Below are positions 25,091 to 34,061 of a DNA stretch of 64,000 nucleotides, piece after piece. The stretch covers positions 55,715 to 119,714 of the forward strand of contig DATEBA010000005.1 in the NCBI GenBank assembly GCA_035288045.1, given 5' to 3'. The stretch's first letter is position 1. Every line of letters begins with the position of its first letter. Both the position numbers and the translations under genes were made by a program. The notes beneath the pieces were generated by a model. The model was not told the DNA's origin, made no database searches, and was given only the letters and a program-made list of their open reading frames with translations. Source of the stretch: DATEBA01 sp035288045 (GTDB lineage Bacteria > Actinomycetota > UBA4738 > HRBIN12).

Positions 25091-25732
25091 TCAGCTCTTC
25101 GCGCCGGCGCCGAGCTCCTGGCGCGAGACCTCGAAGCCGATCTCCTTGGCGGCCATCTCCAGCACCGTCTGGCGCATGCGGTGCGGGGTGACCTCGCTGT
25201 CGTTCATCACGACCTGGATCGCCAGCCCGTCGATCAGCGCGCCGATGCGGAGCGCCAGCTCGTCGGCGTCGCCTTCGGGGAACTCTCCGTTCTTCTGGCC
25301 GGTTCGGATGATGTCGGCGATCGAGTCCCGCCAGCGCTTGTCGAGCGTCTCGCGGTCGCGGGCCATCTTCTCGTTGTGCAGGGCTCGGGTCCAGACCTCG
25401 ATCCAAAGCGCCCACTCGTCGAGGCGTCCATACTCGGGCAGTAGGCCGGGCACCGACAGGTCGATCAGGCGCATCAGCTGTTCCTTGGCGCTCGGGATCC
25501 GCCGCACCTCGCGCGAGAGCCTCAGGTAGAACTGGTCGTTCGCGAACGACAGCGCCTCAGAGAGCAACCGATCCTTGGACTCGAAGTAGTAGAGGATCAG
25601 CCCCGGCGAGACACCGGCCCGCTCGGCGATATCGGAGATGCGGGTCTCGGCCAGCCCCCGGTCCGTTATGACCTGGGCGGCGGCATCGAGTATCTCCTGA
25701 TGCCGATCCGGTTTCTGCCGTTGCGCGCCCAT
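25091..25732 (-). CDS. TetR/AcrR-family repressor
   Basis: 213 residues from the ATG at 25732, which has GGGAGAGGG just upstream; an ATG nine codons earlier (25759) lacks a ribosome site. The helix-turn-helix is at about 30-52 (TRISDIAERAGVSPGLILYYF). The rest is the helical ligand-binding and dimer domain. It converges with acyl-CoA dehydrogenase 1 and diverges from the PYROXD2-like gene. It is the only TetR protein in the window and the natural candidate to bind the TGAAC-N4-GTWCA sites at 23855 and 36876. An acyl-CoA or related ligand is a likely inducer, by family precedent. Confidence 0.9.
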   Translation of the reverse strand: MGAQRQKPDRHQEILDAAAQVITDRGLAETRISDIAERAGVSPGLILYYFESKDRLLSEALSFANDQFYLRLSREVRRIPSAKEQLMRLIDLSVPGLLPEYGRLDEWALWIEVWTRALHNEKMARDRETLDKRWRDSIADIIRTGQKNGEFPEGDADELALRIGALIDGLAIQVVMNDSEVTPHRMRQTVLEMAAKEIGFEVSRQELGAGAKS

Positions 25733-25762
25733 CCCTCTCCCGTCGACCTTGAATCTCATACA

Positions 25763-25802
25763 GGCCGGACCCCCGGTCCGGCCCCTCGGCGGTCCACCGC
25801 CG
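25763..25802 (-). promoter_or_regulatory. Two adjacent hairpins in the TetR leader
   Basis: GGCCGGACC/GGTCCGGCC (25763-25783, 3-base loop) and CGGCGGT/ACCGCCG (25787-25802) are both perfect stems. They lie between the predicted transcript start (about 25801) and the TetR start at 25732. They could act as DNA operators for autoregulation or as leader RNA structure. Confidence 0.45.
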
Positions 25803-25807
25803 GAGTC

Positions 25808-25835
25808 ACTTTACGCCGTCTACCTGCGGTGTCAA
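25808..25835 (-). promoter_or_regulatory. Candidate TetR promoter
   Basis: On the minus strand TTGACA (25835-25830), 16 bases, then TAAAGT (25813-25808). The -35 is a perfect consensus. It lies about 76 bases before the preferred TetR start codon. Confidence 0.5.
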
Positions 25836-25858
25836 ACGTCCGGCCCCCGGTCACCGAC

Positions 25859-25887
25859 TTGACTGGCTGTTCAGGAACAGAGATGAT
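25859..25887 (+). promoter_or_regulatory. Promoter with palindromic site for the PYROXD2-like gene
   Basis: TTGACT (25859-25864), 17 bases, GATGAT (25882-25887). The palindrome CTGTTC-AG-GAACAG (25867-25880) fills the spacer, a classic repressor position. Its half-site resembles that of the TGAAC sites but with the arms inverted. Diverges from the TetR promoter. Confidence 0.45.
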
Positions 25888-25943
25888 TTTCTCTCGGGCC
25901 CACCGGTCGGGGGTCACCAGGAGAAGGGGCCAGGAGGAAGGTC

Positions 25944-27569
25944 ATGGCGAACATCTACGACGCGATCGTGATCGGCGGCGGACACAACGGGCTCATCGCG
26001 TCCGCGTACCTCGCGCGTACCGGGCAACGCACGGTGGTGCTCGAGGCGCGGAACAAGACGGGCGGCGCGGCGGACACCAGCGCTCCGTGGCCCGAGCACC
26101 CCGACTTCAACGTCACGACGTACTCCTACGTCATGAGCTTGATGCCGCCGACGATCATCCGGGACCTGAACCTCGAGCGGCATGGTTACAACGTCGTTCC
26201 GTTCGGCCCCTACTATCAGGCGTACCCCGACGGGTCGTCGGTGAAGGTCTACGCCGACGACGCGGCCAAGAACCGCGAGTCGATCTCGAAGTTCTCCAAG
26301 AAGGATGCGGACGCGATCGGCGAGTGGGACGAGTGGCTCGCCGGCGTCGCCAAGATCATCGGACCACTTCTGATGAGCGTGCCGCCAAAGCTCGGCTCGA
26401 TGGCCTTCGGCGATCTGCTCGACTCCGTGAAGGCGGCATGGAGGGTGCGCAGGCTCGGTGTACGGGGCGTCGGCGACGTGACTCGCCTGTTCACGATGAG
26501 CGTCGAGGAGCTCCTCGACCAGTGGTTCGAGTCGGATCAGGTGAAGGGAATGCTGACGGTGAACGGCGTGATCGGCACCTGGGCCGGTCCGGCGGAGCCC
26601 GGCACGGCCTACGTCATGCTCCACCACTCGATCGGCGACGTGGGCGACGGTCACCTCGGGAGCTGGGGATTCCAGCGGGGCGGGATGGGCGCCGTCTCCG
26701 ACGCCTGTCGCGGCGCCGCCGAGGAGCTCGGCGCCGAAATCCGGACGAACGCGCGCGTGACCAAGATCCTCATCCGCAACGGCCGCGCGGTGGGCGTCGC
26801 CCTCGAGACCGGTGAGGAGATCCGCGCGCCGATCGTCGTCACGTGCACGCACCCCAAGATCGCGTTCCTCGACCAGATCGACCGCCACGAGCTCCCGGAG
26901 GACTTCGTCCGCGACATCGAGAACTGGAAGACGCGCTCGGGCGTCGTGAAGGTGAACTGCGCGATCTCCAAGCTGCCGAGCTTCAAGGCGGACCCCGGTT
27001 CCGGGCTCCAGGACCACCACACTGGATCGGTGGAGCTCTGCTACTCGCCGGAGTACGCCGAGCGCGCTTTCCAGGACGCGCGCGAGGGCCGCGGGGCCGA
27101 GCACCCGTTTTCGGACGGCGTCATACCCACAACGATGGATCCCTCGCTGATGCCCGAGGGCATCCACCAGTTCTCCATGTACACGCAGTGGGGGCCGCTG
27201 TCGTGGGCGGAGGAGCGTCACGACGAGGAGCTCGAGGCCTACGCGGACCGTGTGATCGACGAGTACGACGGCATCGCGCCGGGCTTCAAGGAGTCGATCA
27301 TCGCCCGGCAGGTGCTCGGACCGTGGGACATGCAGGAGGAGCTCGGGCTGATCGGAGGCAACATCTTCCACGGGGAGCTCACGCCTGACCAGCTCTTCCA
27401 CATGCGCCCGTCGCCCGGGTACGCCGACTACCGCACGCCGATCCGCGGCCTCTACCAGGCGAGCTCGGCAACACACGCGGGCGGCGGGGTGACCGGCATC
27501 CCGGCGCTCAACTGCTTCCGGCAGATCCAGAGGGATCAGAGGCGCGGGAAGCTGGGGTTGAAGAAGTAA
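25944..27569 (+). CDS. PYROXD2/phytoene-desaturase-like FAD oxidoreductase, copy 1
   Basis: FAD-dependent oxidoreductase of 541 residues in the CrtI/PYROXD2 group. The dinucleotide motif GGGHNG is at 11-16, and the conserved C-terminal end reads GLYQASSATHAGGGVTG. No carotenoid genes accompany it, so phytoene desaturation is unlikely and another oxidation is expected. ATG follows AGGAGGAAGG. It diverges from TetR and is followed within 10 bases by an ADP-forming acyl-CoA synthetase, suggesting a role in acid or alcohol breakdown. A close-length paralog is at 34062. The natural substrate is unknown for this family in bacteria. Confidence 0.85.
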   Translation: MANIYDAIVIGGGHNGLIASAYLARTGQRTVVLEARNKTGGAADTSAPWPEHPDFNVTTYSYVMSLMPPTIIRDLNLERHGYNVVPFGPYYQAYPDGSSVKVYADDAAKNRESISKFSKKDADAIGEWDEWLAGVAKIIGPLLMSVPPKLGSMAFGDLLDSVKAAWRVRRLGVRGVGDVTRLFTMSVEELLDQWFESDQVKGMLTVNGVIGTWAGPAEPGTAYVMLHHSIGDVGDGHLGSWGFQRGGMGAVSDACRGAAEELGAEIRTNARVTKILIRNGRAVGVALETGEEIRAPIVVTCTHPKIAFLDQIDRHELPEDFVRDIENWKTRSGVVKVNCAISKLPSFKADPGSGLQDHHTGSVELCYSPEYAERAFQDAREGRGAEHPFSDGVIPTTMDPSLMPEGIHQFSMYTQWGPLSWAEERHDEELEAYADRVIDEYDGIAPGFKESIIARQVLGPWDMQEELGLIGGNIFHGELTPDQLFHMRPSPGYADYRTPIRGLYQASSATHAGGGVTGIPALNCFRQIQRDQRRGKLGLKK

Positions 27570-27579
27570 CCTGAGCCGG

Positions 27580-29688
27580 TTGCGGACGGGGGAGCGAGCC
27601 TCGGGGGAGAAAGCGGCGCTCGAGCGCATGCTCGAGGCGCGATCGGTCGCGGTGATCGGCGCCAGCGCCCGTGAGGGCTCGGTCGGGCATCAGACGATGG
27701 TCGAGCTGCTCGAGGGAGGGTTCGACGGCGCCGTCTACCCGGTGAACCCCAAGTACGACGAGCTGTTCGGGCACCGATGTTACGCCTCGATCGCGGACGT
27801 CCCCGAGCCGGCCGATCTGGCCGTCGTCTCGCTCGCGAACTCGTTGCTCGAGGACACGCTGAGGACATGCGTGGACGCGGACGTCGGCTCGGCGGTGATC
27901 TACGCGAGCGGGTACGAGGAGCCGAGCGATGGCGTTCCACCGCTCACGGAGCGGCTCGCCGAGATCGCACGCGACGCCGGCATGGCGGTGTGCGGCGGCA
28001 ACTGCATGGGCTTCGTGAACGTCGAGCGGAGCCTACGAGCGACCGGCTGGTACGAGCCCAAGCCCCTCGAGCCGGGTGGGATCACGTTCATCTCGCATTC
28101 CGGCTCGGCCTTCGTGGCGCTGCTGCACAACGACCGACATCTCCGGCTCAACCTGGCGATCTCCTCGGGGCAGGAGTTCGTGACGACAACGTCGGACTAC
28201 ATACGCTACGCGCTCGAGCGGGAGAGCACGAAGGCGATAGCGCTCTTCATCGAGGCCGTTCGCGACGTGGCCGGGTTCCGTGAGGCGTGCCGGACGGCTG
28301 CGGCCCGGGACGTCCCAGTGATCGCGCTCAAGGTCGGGCGCGAGGAGCTCACGCGCGAGATGGTGTCCGCGCACTCGGGCGCCCTGGCCGGTGAGGACGG
28401 CGCGTACGAGGCGCTGTTCGAGGCCGACGGGATCCTCCGCGTGGAGTCGCTCGACGAGATGGGTGACGTCCTCGCGCTCTTCGTCGCCGGTCGCCGCGCC
28501 GGCCCGGGGGCCCTGGCGTCGATCCACGACTCCGGCGGCGAGCGGGCCATGATCGTCGACGCCGCCGCGGCGACCGGCGTGCCATTGGCGCGGGTCTCGA
28601 AGCCGACCTCCGATCGGATGGGCGAGCTCCTAGAGGAGGGGCTGCTCCCGGTGAACCCGCTTGACTTCTGGGGGACCGGCCGCGACGCGTTCGGCGTCAT
28701 CACCGGGTGCGCGCGGGCCCTCGTCGAAGACCCGGACGTGGCCGCCTTCGTGTTCACGGCCGACCTCACTCACGAGGACGATCCCATGCAGAGCTACGTC
28801 GGGATGTTCCTCGACGTCTGGCCCCAGACTGAGAAGCCGATGGCGATGCTGTCCAACTTCGCTAGCGGCATCGACCCGGAGAACCGGCGGGTGCTCGATG
28901 CGGCCGGCGCGCCTCTCCTCGAGGGCACCCTCACGGGCCTGGCCGCGTTCCGGCACCTGTTCGCGTACAGGGACCACCGCGCCCAGCCGCCGATCCAGGC
29001 GTCGCCGGGGGTACCGGGCCACGTCCGCGACCGGTGGCGCGGGCGCCTGGAGTTGGGCTTGCCCCTCGACGAGCAAGAGGGGTTGCAGCTGCTGGCCGAC
29101 TACGGGATCCGGACCGTGGAGGCCCGGGTCGTAAAGGGCTTCAGGGACGCGCTCGACGCGGCGATGGAGCTCGGTTGGCCGGTGGCGCTGAAGACCGCCG
29201 AGCGCGAGATCCAGCACAAGTCCGAGGTCGGCGGGGTGAAGCTTCACATCGGTGGGGCTCCGGCGCTGAAGGCCGCGTATGAGGAGATGGCCTCGCGGTT
29301 GGGCCCGCGGGTCACCGTTGCGAAGATGGCGCCGAAGGGCGTGGAACTGGCGTTCGGGATCGTCTGGGACCCGCAGCTCGGGCCGCTCGTCCTGGTGGCG
29401 GCGGGCGGCGTGCTTGTCGAGATCCTGCACGACCGCCGCCTGGCGCTTCCCCCCCTGGACGAGTCGCGCGCGAGACGCATGGTGGACCGCCTGAAGGTCA
29501 GGCGTCTGCTCGACGGTGTGCGCGGCCAGCCGCCGGCCCACGTAGGGGCGGTGGTAGGCGCGCTGGTCTCGCTCTCGCGTCTCGCTGTCGATCTCGGAGA
29601 GCACATCGGGGCGCTGGACGCGAACCCGGTTATCGCCACCCCGGAGGAGTGCCTCGCCGTCGACGCACTCGTGATCCCGCGCGGGTAG
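27580..29688 (+). CDS. ADP-forming acyl-CoA synthetase (fused alpha-beta), copy 2
   Basis: 702 residues from a TTG at 27580; an internal ATG at 27628 is an alternative and neither has a clear ribosome site. CoA-binding start is VAVIGASAREG (23-33). SHSGS is at 172-176. The phosphohistidine loop SAHSGALAG puts the phosphorylated His at 265. The C-terminal ATP-grasp part (about 510-702) includes ALKTAEREIQHKSEVGGV. Compared with copy 1 it is clearly divergent, so it probably acts on a different acid. It follows the PYROXD2-like gene and converges with a spermidine-synthase-like gene. Confidence 0.9.
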   Translation: MRTGERASGEKAALERMLEARSVAVIGASAREGSVGHQTMVELLEGGFDGAVYPVNPKYDELFGHRCYASIADVPEPADLAVVSLANSLLEDTLRTCVDADVGSAVIYASGYEEPSDGVPPLTERLAEIARDAGMAVCGGNCMGFVNVERSLRATGWYEPKPLEPGGITFISHSGSAFVALLHNDRHLRLNLAISSGQEFVTTTSDYIRYALERESTKAIALFIEAVRDVAGFREACRTAAARDVPVIALKVGREELTREMVSAHSGALAGEDGAYEALFEADGILRVESLDEMGDVLALFVAGRRAGPGALASIHDSGGERAMIVDAAAATGVPLARVSKPTSDRMGELLEEGLLPVNPLDFWGTGRDAFGVITGCARALVEDPDVAAFVFTADLTHEDDPMQSYVGMFLDVWPQTEKPMAMLSNFASGIDPENRRVLDAAGAPLLEGTLTGLAAFRHLFAYRDHRAQPPIQASPGVPGHVRDRWRGRLELGLPLDEQEGLQLLADYGIRTVEARVVKGFRDALDAAMELGWPVALKTAEREIQHKSEVGGVKLHIGGAPALKAAYEEMASRLGPRVTVAKMAPKGVELAFGIVWDPQLGPLVLVAAGGVLVEILHDRRLALPPLDESRARRMVDRLKVRRLLDGVRGQPPAHVGAVVGALVSLSRLAVDLGEHIGALDANPVIATPEECLAVDALVIPRG

Positions 29689-29697
29689 ATCCGGGAG

Positions 29698-31710
29698 CTA
29701 CGCGGCCACCGTCAGGTGGCGGCGGCCTGCCAGGAACGCCAGACCGTAGACTACGGCGACCACGATCAGAAGCGCGCGGTAGCCGGTCACGACCGCCGCA
29801 TACTCGAGCGTGCCACCCACCATAGCGCCGAGAAGATTCGCGCCGAAAGCGGCCGCCGACGAGGCGGTGTTCTTGAATCTCTGCGCGAACACGAGGTTCG
29901 CGAGGAAGATGGGAGCGAACGCGAGCGCGGTCGCGGCGGCGAAGCGCGGAGCGAGGTCCAGCGCGAGCAACGTGCGCGAGGGCACCACGTAGGCGATCGC
30001 GACGGCCACGAGCAGCATCGCGTAGAGGACGGGCGGGCGGGGGAGGCGCACGCGGCGAGCAACCTCGATGGCACCGAGAACGGCCAGCAGGATGCCGGCG
30101 AACACGAGCGCGTTCACCACCCACGTGGTCCCGAACAGGAGCGCGAAGCCGACGACGTTCTTCGTCTCCAGGAGCAGGAAGGCCACGCCCATGAAGAACA
30201 GGTCGAGGTATCCGCGCAGATCGCGCAGGCGCCCGGCCTCCCGGCGCACGAGCACGACGGCCGCCGCGAGCATCAGGGCGAGCGAGACGAAGTAGAACGC
30301 CGGCAGCGACTTGCCCCGCAGGTACGGGAACGGGTGGTCGTCGGTTGCCGGTTCGGGGATCGGCATCTCCGATGGCGTCCACGCGGTAGCGCAGTGGACG
30401 TTGCCCTCGCGCACGCCGGCCGTGATGACCGCCTGCGTCCGCGGCTCCAGCGTCTCGCCGAGATCGAAGCAGGGCGCCGTCCCGAACACCTCTTCGACCG
30501 TTCCGGCGAAGCGATCGAGGACGTCGGGACGGTAGTAGTTGTACATGGAGAAGACGCCGTCGCCCGAGAGGTGCTCCCGGACGGCCTCGATCGCTTCGCG
30601 TGTGAACAGGTAGCTCTCCAGGCGCAGCGACCCCTGCCCCGATACGAGCGTGAGCGAGTCCGGGAGCGCGAACAGCACGAGGTCGAACCTCCGGTCGTCT
30701 CGCTCGAGGAACGCGCGCCCGTCGGTGACGTGCACCTCCACACGCGGGTCGCCGTACGGATCGTCGGGGTGGCGCTCGGAGCCGATCTCCTGCAACAGGG
30801 GATCGATCTCGACGGCGACCACGTGGTCGGCACCGCGCGACAGGGCGACGGCGACGTCGTTCCCGGTCCCCGCGCCTACGATCAGGACGTCGCCGGGGTC
30901 TTCGCGGGTCAGCATCTCGTAGGGGAACAGGTAGAAGGGTTGCAGTGCAGGCAGTTCCGAGAGCGGAAGCATCGTCTGGTGCGGCCTTCCGTTCACTCGC
31001 ACGGCGATGCTGCCAACATCTGAGGGGTCGCGGACCGTGACGCGGTAGTAGGGGGACCAGAGGTCCGAGGGAACCACAGACCCGATCGATAGCAGTGCGA
31101 CGAGCGCGCCGGCGGCGAGCCTCTCGCGCCGGTCGCGGGCGAACAGCGCCAGGAACCCCAGGGCCATCGCTATCCCGAGAACCACCGGTCGAACGCCGAG
31201 AGCCGAGAGCGCCGTGAACGCGACCACACCCAGGATGCTCCCGAGGATGTCAGCCCGGTATGCCTCGAGCGGCGGAAGCAGGACGAACGTCCTCGCCACG
31301 CCCTCGGCGAGCAGAGCCATGACGAGCACCACACCGAGGAACAGGACCGGCATCTCGATCCACCCGGGGAGCGCCGGGGCGCCGAACAGCCCTCCGAGCG
31401 CCTTCCCCGAGGAGGGATGCGCGATCGACACGGGGAAGACGACGACGAACGCGACGAGGGCAGCCAACGCTACCGGAGTGCTCGAGGACCGGTCCCGCTC
31501 ACGGCCGGCCCGCAGGAACCCGAGGCCGATCCCGAGGAACGACGCGAGCAGCACGAAGTTGGTGAAGTAGGAGAGATAGACGACGTAGGCCTGCGTCCAG
31601 CGGATCAGGAAGAGCTCGACGAACAGCATCAGGAACGACAGGCCGGCGAGCCGCAGCCGGACCTCGCGTGGGGTCGCGTCGGCGCCGGAGAATCGATCGG
31701 CGAGTCGCAT
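29698..31710 (-). CDS. Membrane-anchored spermidine-synthase-like methyltransferase-fold protein
   Basis: 670 residues in three parts: about six N-terminal membrane helices (20-215), a soluble SpeE-like Rossmann domain (about 220-430), and about five C-terminal helices (445-665). The SAM-type motif GAGTGN is at 279-284, with Glu301/Asp303 (VEIDP) and TDGRAF (329-334). Such fused proteins occur widely in bacteria; aminopropyl transfer is unproven for most. The GATAAA box 17 bases after TTTCGT upstream may be its promoter. Linked polyamine-type importer genes make a polyamine role attractive but not shown. Confidence 0.8.
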   Translation of the reverse strand: MRLADRFSGADATPREVRLRLAGLSFLMLFVELFLIRWTQAYVVYLSYFTNFVLLASFLGIGLGFLRAGRERDRSSSTPVALAALVAFVVVFPVSIAHPSSGKALGGLFGAPALPGWIEMPVLFLGVVLVMALLAEGVARTFVLLPPLEAYRADILGSILGVVAFTALSALGVRPVVLGIAMALGFLALFARDRRERLAAGALVALLSIGSVVPSDLWSPYYRVTVRDPSDVGSIAVRVNGRPHQTMLPLSELPALQPFYLFPYEMLTREDPGDVLIVGAGTGNDVAVALSRGADHVVAVEIDPLLQEIGSERHPDDPYGDPRVEVHVTDGRAFLERDDRRFDLVLFALPDSLTLVSGQGSLRLESYLFTREAIEAVREHLSGDGVFSMYNYYRPDVLDRFAGTVEEVFGTAPCFDLGETLEPRTQAVITAGVREGNVHCATAWTPSEMPIPEPATDDHPFPYLRGKSLPAFYFVSLALMLAAAVVLVRREAGRLRDLRGYLDLFFMGVAFLLLETKNVVGFALLFGTTWVVNALVFAGILLAVLGAIEVARRVRLPRPPVLYAMLLVAVAIAYVVPSRTLLALDLAPRFAAATALAFAPIFLANLVFAQRFKNTASSAAAFGANLLGAMVGGTLEYAAVVTGYRALLIVVAVVYGLAFLAGRRHLTVAA

Positions 31711-31758
31711 GGTCGCCGGAGTTTATCGGGGTGGGCGCGGTGCGACGAAACCTGTGGA

Positions 31759-33261
31759 CTACGTGGCCGGCTCGTCGGCCGGTTCGATGGACTCCGGCCA
31801 CTCATCGAACTCGCCGATCCAGCGAAGAGCCTCGCCGTCACAGTCCTTCGACCTGGGCCGGGGGTCGGGCGGCCGCGGCCTGGCGTCGAAGTCGAAAACG
31901 TGCTCGAAGTTGTGCGTGTTCGCGATCCGCGGAGTGAGGTAGTCGAGACCCCAGTTGTCCGAGACGAACCGAAGGGGCGAGGTGAACTCGCCCTGCGCGT
32001 CGTCGACGTACCCCCGCTTCGCGTAGGGGGAGATCACGAGCATCGGCACCCGGAACCCGAGCCCGAAGCTGTCGATCATCGGCGGCTCGACGTGATCGTA
32101 GAAGCCTCCCCACTCATCCCACGTGATGAAGATCGCCGTCTCTTTCCACATGTCGGAGCGCATGATCCCGTTCACGACATCGGTGATCCAGTTGTGCGCG
32201 TGGCACGTGCTCCAGGGTGGGTGGTCGGAGAGCTGGAACAGCGGTGTGATCCACGTGACCGGCGGAAGCGCGTTCGCGGCGATGTCCGTGACGAGGTCGT
32301 CCACAGGCCGGATGTGTTCGTCGAACGCGTCGGTGTGGAACACGTTCCCGACCGCCGTGTAGGCGTTCCAGATGTAGCCGACCTGGTAGGGCTGGGCCGC
32401 GTAGTAGGCCCAGTCGATCGTCGCCGCCGTGAGCTGCTCGCCGACGGTGGGGAGCTCGAAGCAGGTCGAGTGCTTGGCGAGGTTGCCGCTCGGATCCATC
32501 GCGAGGACGAAGACGTCCTCGCCGTACGCGTCGCACCCCCAGCTCTTGATCCGCAGGTCGCCGTCGAACTTCACCTCGATGTTCTCGGGGTTGTCGATCG
32601 TGCCACCCGACGTGCCGGCGATGAAGAAGAGGTGGTTCGGGTACGAGGGCCCCATCGCCGAGGCGAAGAAGTTGTCGCAGAGCACGTAGTTCTCCGCCCA
32701 GTGCCAGTAGTTCGGGACGTCCATCCGGTCGTACTGCGAGTACCCGTAGTACGGGCCGTAGATCCCCTGCGCGAAGCCGTCGAGCTCGCCGCCGTTGTGG
32801 TTCTTGAGCGCGGCTGCGAGGTCGTGCGGGAGGTCACCGGGCAGCCACTCGGGGCATCGGATCAGCGGGCGCTCCTTGCCTAGGTCGAGGCCTACCGTTG
32901 TCCCGTTCGCGCCGGGGAAGCGGCCGAAGACGCAGTCGAAGCTCCTGTTCTCGAGCATCAGGTACACGACCCGCTTGATCGGCCAGCGGGTGTCGCTCGT
33001 GCGCGCGTCCGGTCCGCTCCCGGAACGCTCGATCCCCTTCGTCGTGTCCTTGGTGCAGGAAGCGAGCATGACGGCGCCGGCGGCCATCGCCGATCGCGCT
33101 AGGAAGTCACGCCGCGAAGTCCGCCTCGTTGGTCCGGCCGCCGTGAACTCCTTGGCGCGGCCCGGATCGATGCTCGGAAGGATCGCGGCGAGCATCGGAT
33201 CTGCTGCGAGGCGGGCATTGGCGGGCAGCCGTGTAGACGGTTCGTGGATCACGGTCCGCAC
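31759..33261 (-). CDS. Tat-exported phosphoesterase (phospholipase C/acid phosphatase family)
   Basis: 500 residues from a GTG at 33261; because that GTG lies inside a large inverted repeat, an internal ATG at 33195 may be the true start. A Tat signal is clear: RRTSRRDFLARSAMAAGAVMLASC, with twin arginines at 50-51 and a possible lipid-modified Cys69. The catalytic segment MLENRSFDCVFG (102-113) and DEWGGFYDHVEPP are diagnostic of the PF04185 phosphoesterase family, which hydrolyses phospholipids or phosphate monoesters outside the cell. The chain has normal length. It diverges from a small lipoprotein gene. Confidence 0.87.
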   Translation of the reverse strand: MRTVIHEPSTRLPANARLAADPMLAAILPSIDPGRAKEFTAAGPTRRTSRRDFLARSAMAAGAVMLASCTKDTTKGIERSGSGPDARTSDTRWPIKRVVYLMLENRSFDCVFGRFPGANGTTVGLDLGKERPLIRCPEWLPGDLPHDLAAALKNHNGGELDGFAQGIYGPYYGYSQYDRMDVPNYWHWAENYVLCDNFFASAMGPSYPNHLFFIAGTSGGTIDNPENIEVKFDGDLRIKSWGCDAYGEDVFVLAMDPSGNLAKHSTCFELPTVGEQLTAATIDWAYYAAQPYQVGYIWNAYTAVGNVFHTDAFDEHIRPVDDLVTDIAANALPPVTWITPLFQLSDHPPWSTCHAHNWITDVVNGIMRSDMWKETAIFITWDEWGGFYDHVEPPMIDSFGLGFRVPMLVISPYAKRGYVDDAQGEFTSPLRFVSDNWGLDYLTPRIANTHNFEHVFDFDARPRPPDPRPRSKDCDGEALRWIGEFDEWPESIEPADEPAT

Positions 33262-33284
33262 ACCCTACCAAGCCGGTGTGCGGA
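33255..33284. promoter_or_regulatory. 10-bp inverted repeat in the divergent phosphoesterase/lipoprotein region
   Basis: TCCGCACACC (33255-33264) and GGTGTGCGGA (33275-33284) are exact complements with a 10-base spacer (20 bp centre to centre). It lies in the 67-base gap between divergent genes and overlaps the annotated phosphoesterase GTG. A dimeric regulator controlling both genes is plausible, for example under phosphate starvation. Confidence 0.5.
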
Positions 33285-33328
33285 TGCGCGGGAGGTATGC
33301 TTCGCTCGGTCGCCGTACCGCAACGCAC

Positions 33329-33994
33329 ATGCTCCGACGCCTGATATCGCTCGCGCTCGTGCTCCCGGTGCTGCTCGCCTCCTGCGATCGGGCGGTCGAG
33401 GTACCGACGCCGACGCGGTCTTCGACCCCGGCGCCCTCGTCGCGAACCGCCTCGCCGACGCCCGAGCCGGTCGAGCCGCCTGGGCCGCCGAAGGACCCCT
33501 ACGCGCAGTCGGGCCCAGCGACCGGCGAATGCATAAACGGATGGCGCTCGCCGGCGAAGGGAAGCGCGCTGCACGACCGGCCGCTCGAGGTGATACGACT
33601 TGCGACCGGCGTGGAGGGCCCGCTCGTCGTCATGCATCTCCGCTACTTCGAGGGACCCGAGTCGCCTCCCTCGGACAAGGGCTACCTGGCGCTTGTCCAG
33701 CGCTGGTACGTCCGCGCATACGCGAAGGACGATCCTGCCTTCCAGGCACGGTTCCTGGTCGAAGGGCGCGAGTTCGGCGACGGGTTGGTGGCCGTGGCCC
33801 CCTACGACACGACCGGTTTCCGCTCGCCGGACTGGCGGGCGTTCCAGTACGACGAGTCGAACCCCGATCCGCGGCCGGTCCGTGGGTTGCCCGGCGAGTG
33901 GGCCGGCGGCGCCTACGACTTCGTGGAAGGAGGCGCCGGGCTCACGATACCCGGGCTCCCCGAGGTGCTCGTCGGATGCCTCGACGGGAGCTAG
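33329..33994 (+). CDS. Lipoprotein of unknown function
   Basis: 221 residues from the ATG at 33329, chosen because it starts a short signal peptide with lipobox LLASC (Cys19). A proline/serine/threonine-rich spacer (about 24-53) follows, then a soluble domain of about 165 residues including CINGWRSP and LVVMHLRYFEGP and a C-terminal Cys in EVLVGCLDGS. No family recognised. TATGCT about 30 bases upstream may be a -10. Divergent from the phosphoesterase across a palindromic site, suggesting joint control. It should sit on the outer face of the cytoplasmic membrane. Confidence 0.75.
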   Translation: MLRRLISLALVLPVLLASCDRAVEVPTPTRSSTPAPSSRTASPTPEPVEPPGPPKDPYAQSGPATGECINGWRSPAKGSALHDRPLEVIRLATGVEGPLVVMHLRYFEGPESPPSDKGYLALVQRWYVRAYAKDDPAFQARFLVEGREFGDGLVAVAPYDTTGFRSPDWRAFQYDESNPDPRPVRGLPGEWAGGAYDFVEGGAGLTIPGLPEVLVGCLDGS

Positions 33995-34061
33995 GTGAAG
34001 TGTTTGCTGGTTCGAGGGCCGGAACAGTACAGTCCGGGCGGATCGGCCAGGAGGTGTTCCT

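Noticed and set aside
25944..27569. Carotenoid biosynthesis based on phytoene-desaturase similarity
   Set aside because: No phytoene synthase or other carotenoid gene is present; the PYROXD2-like group is a better fit.
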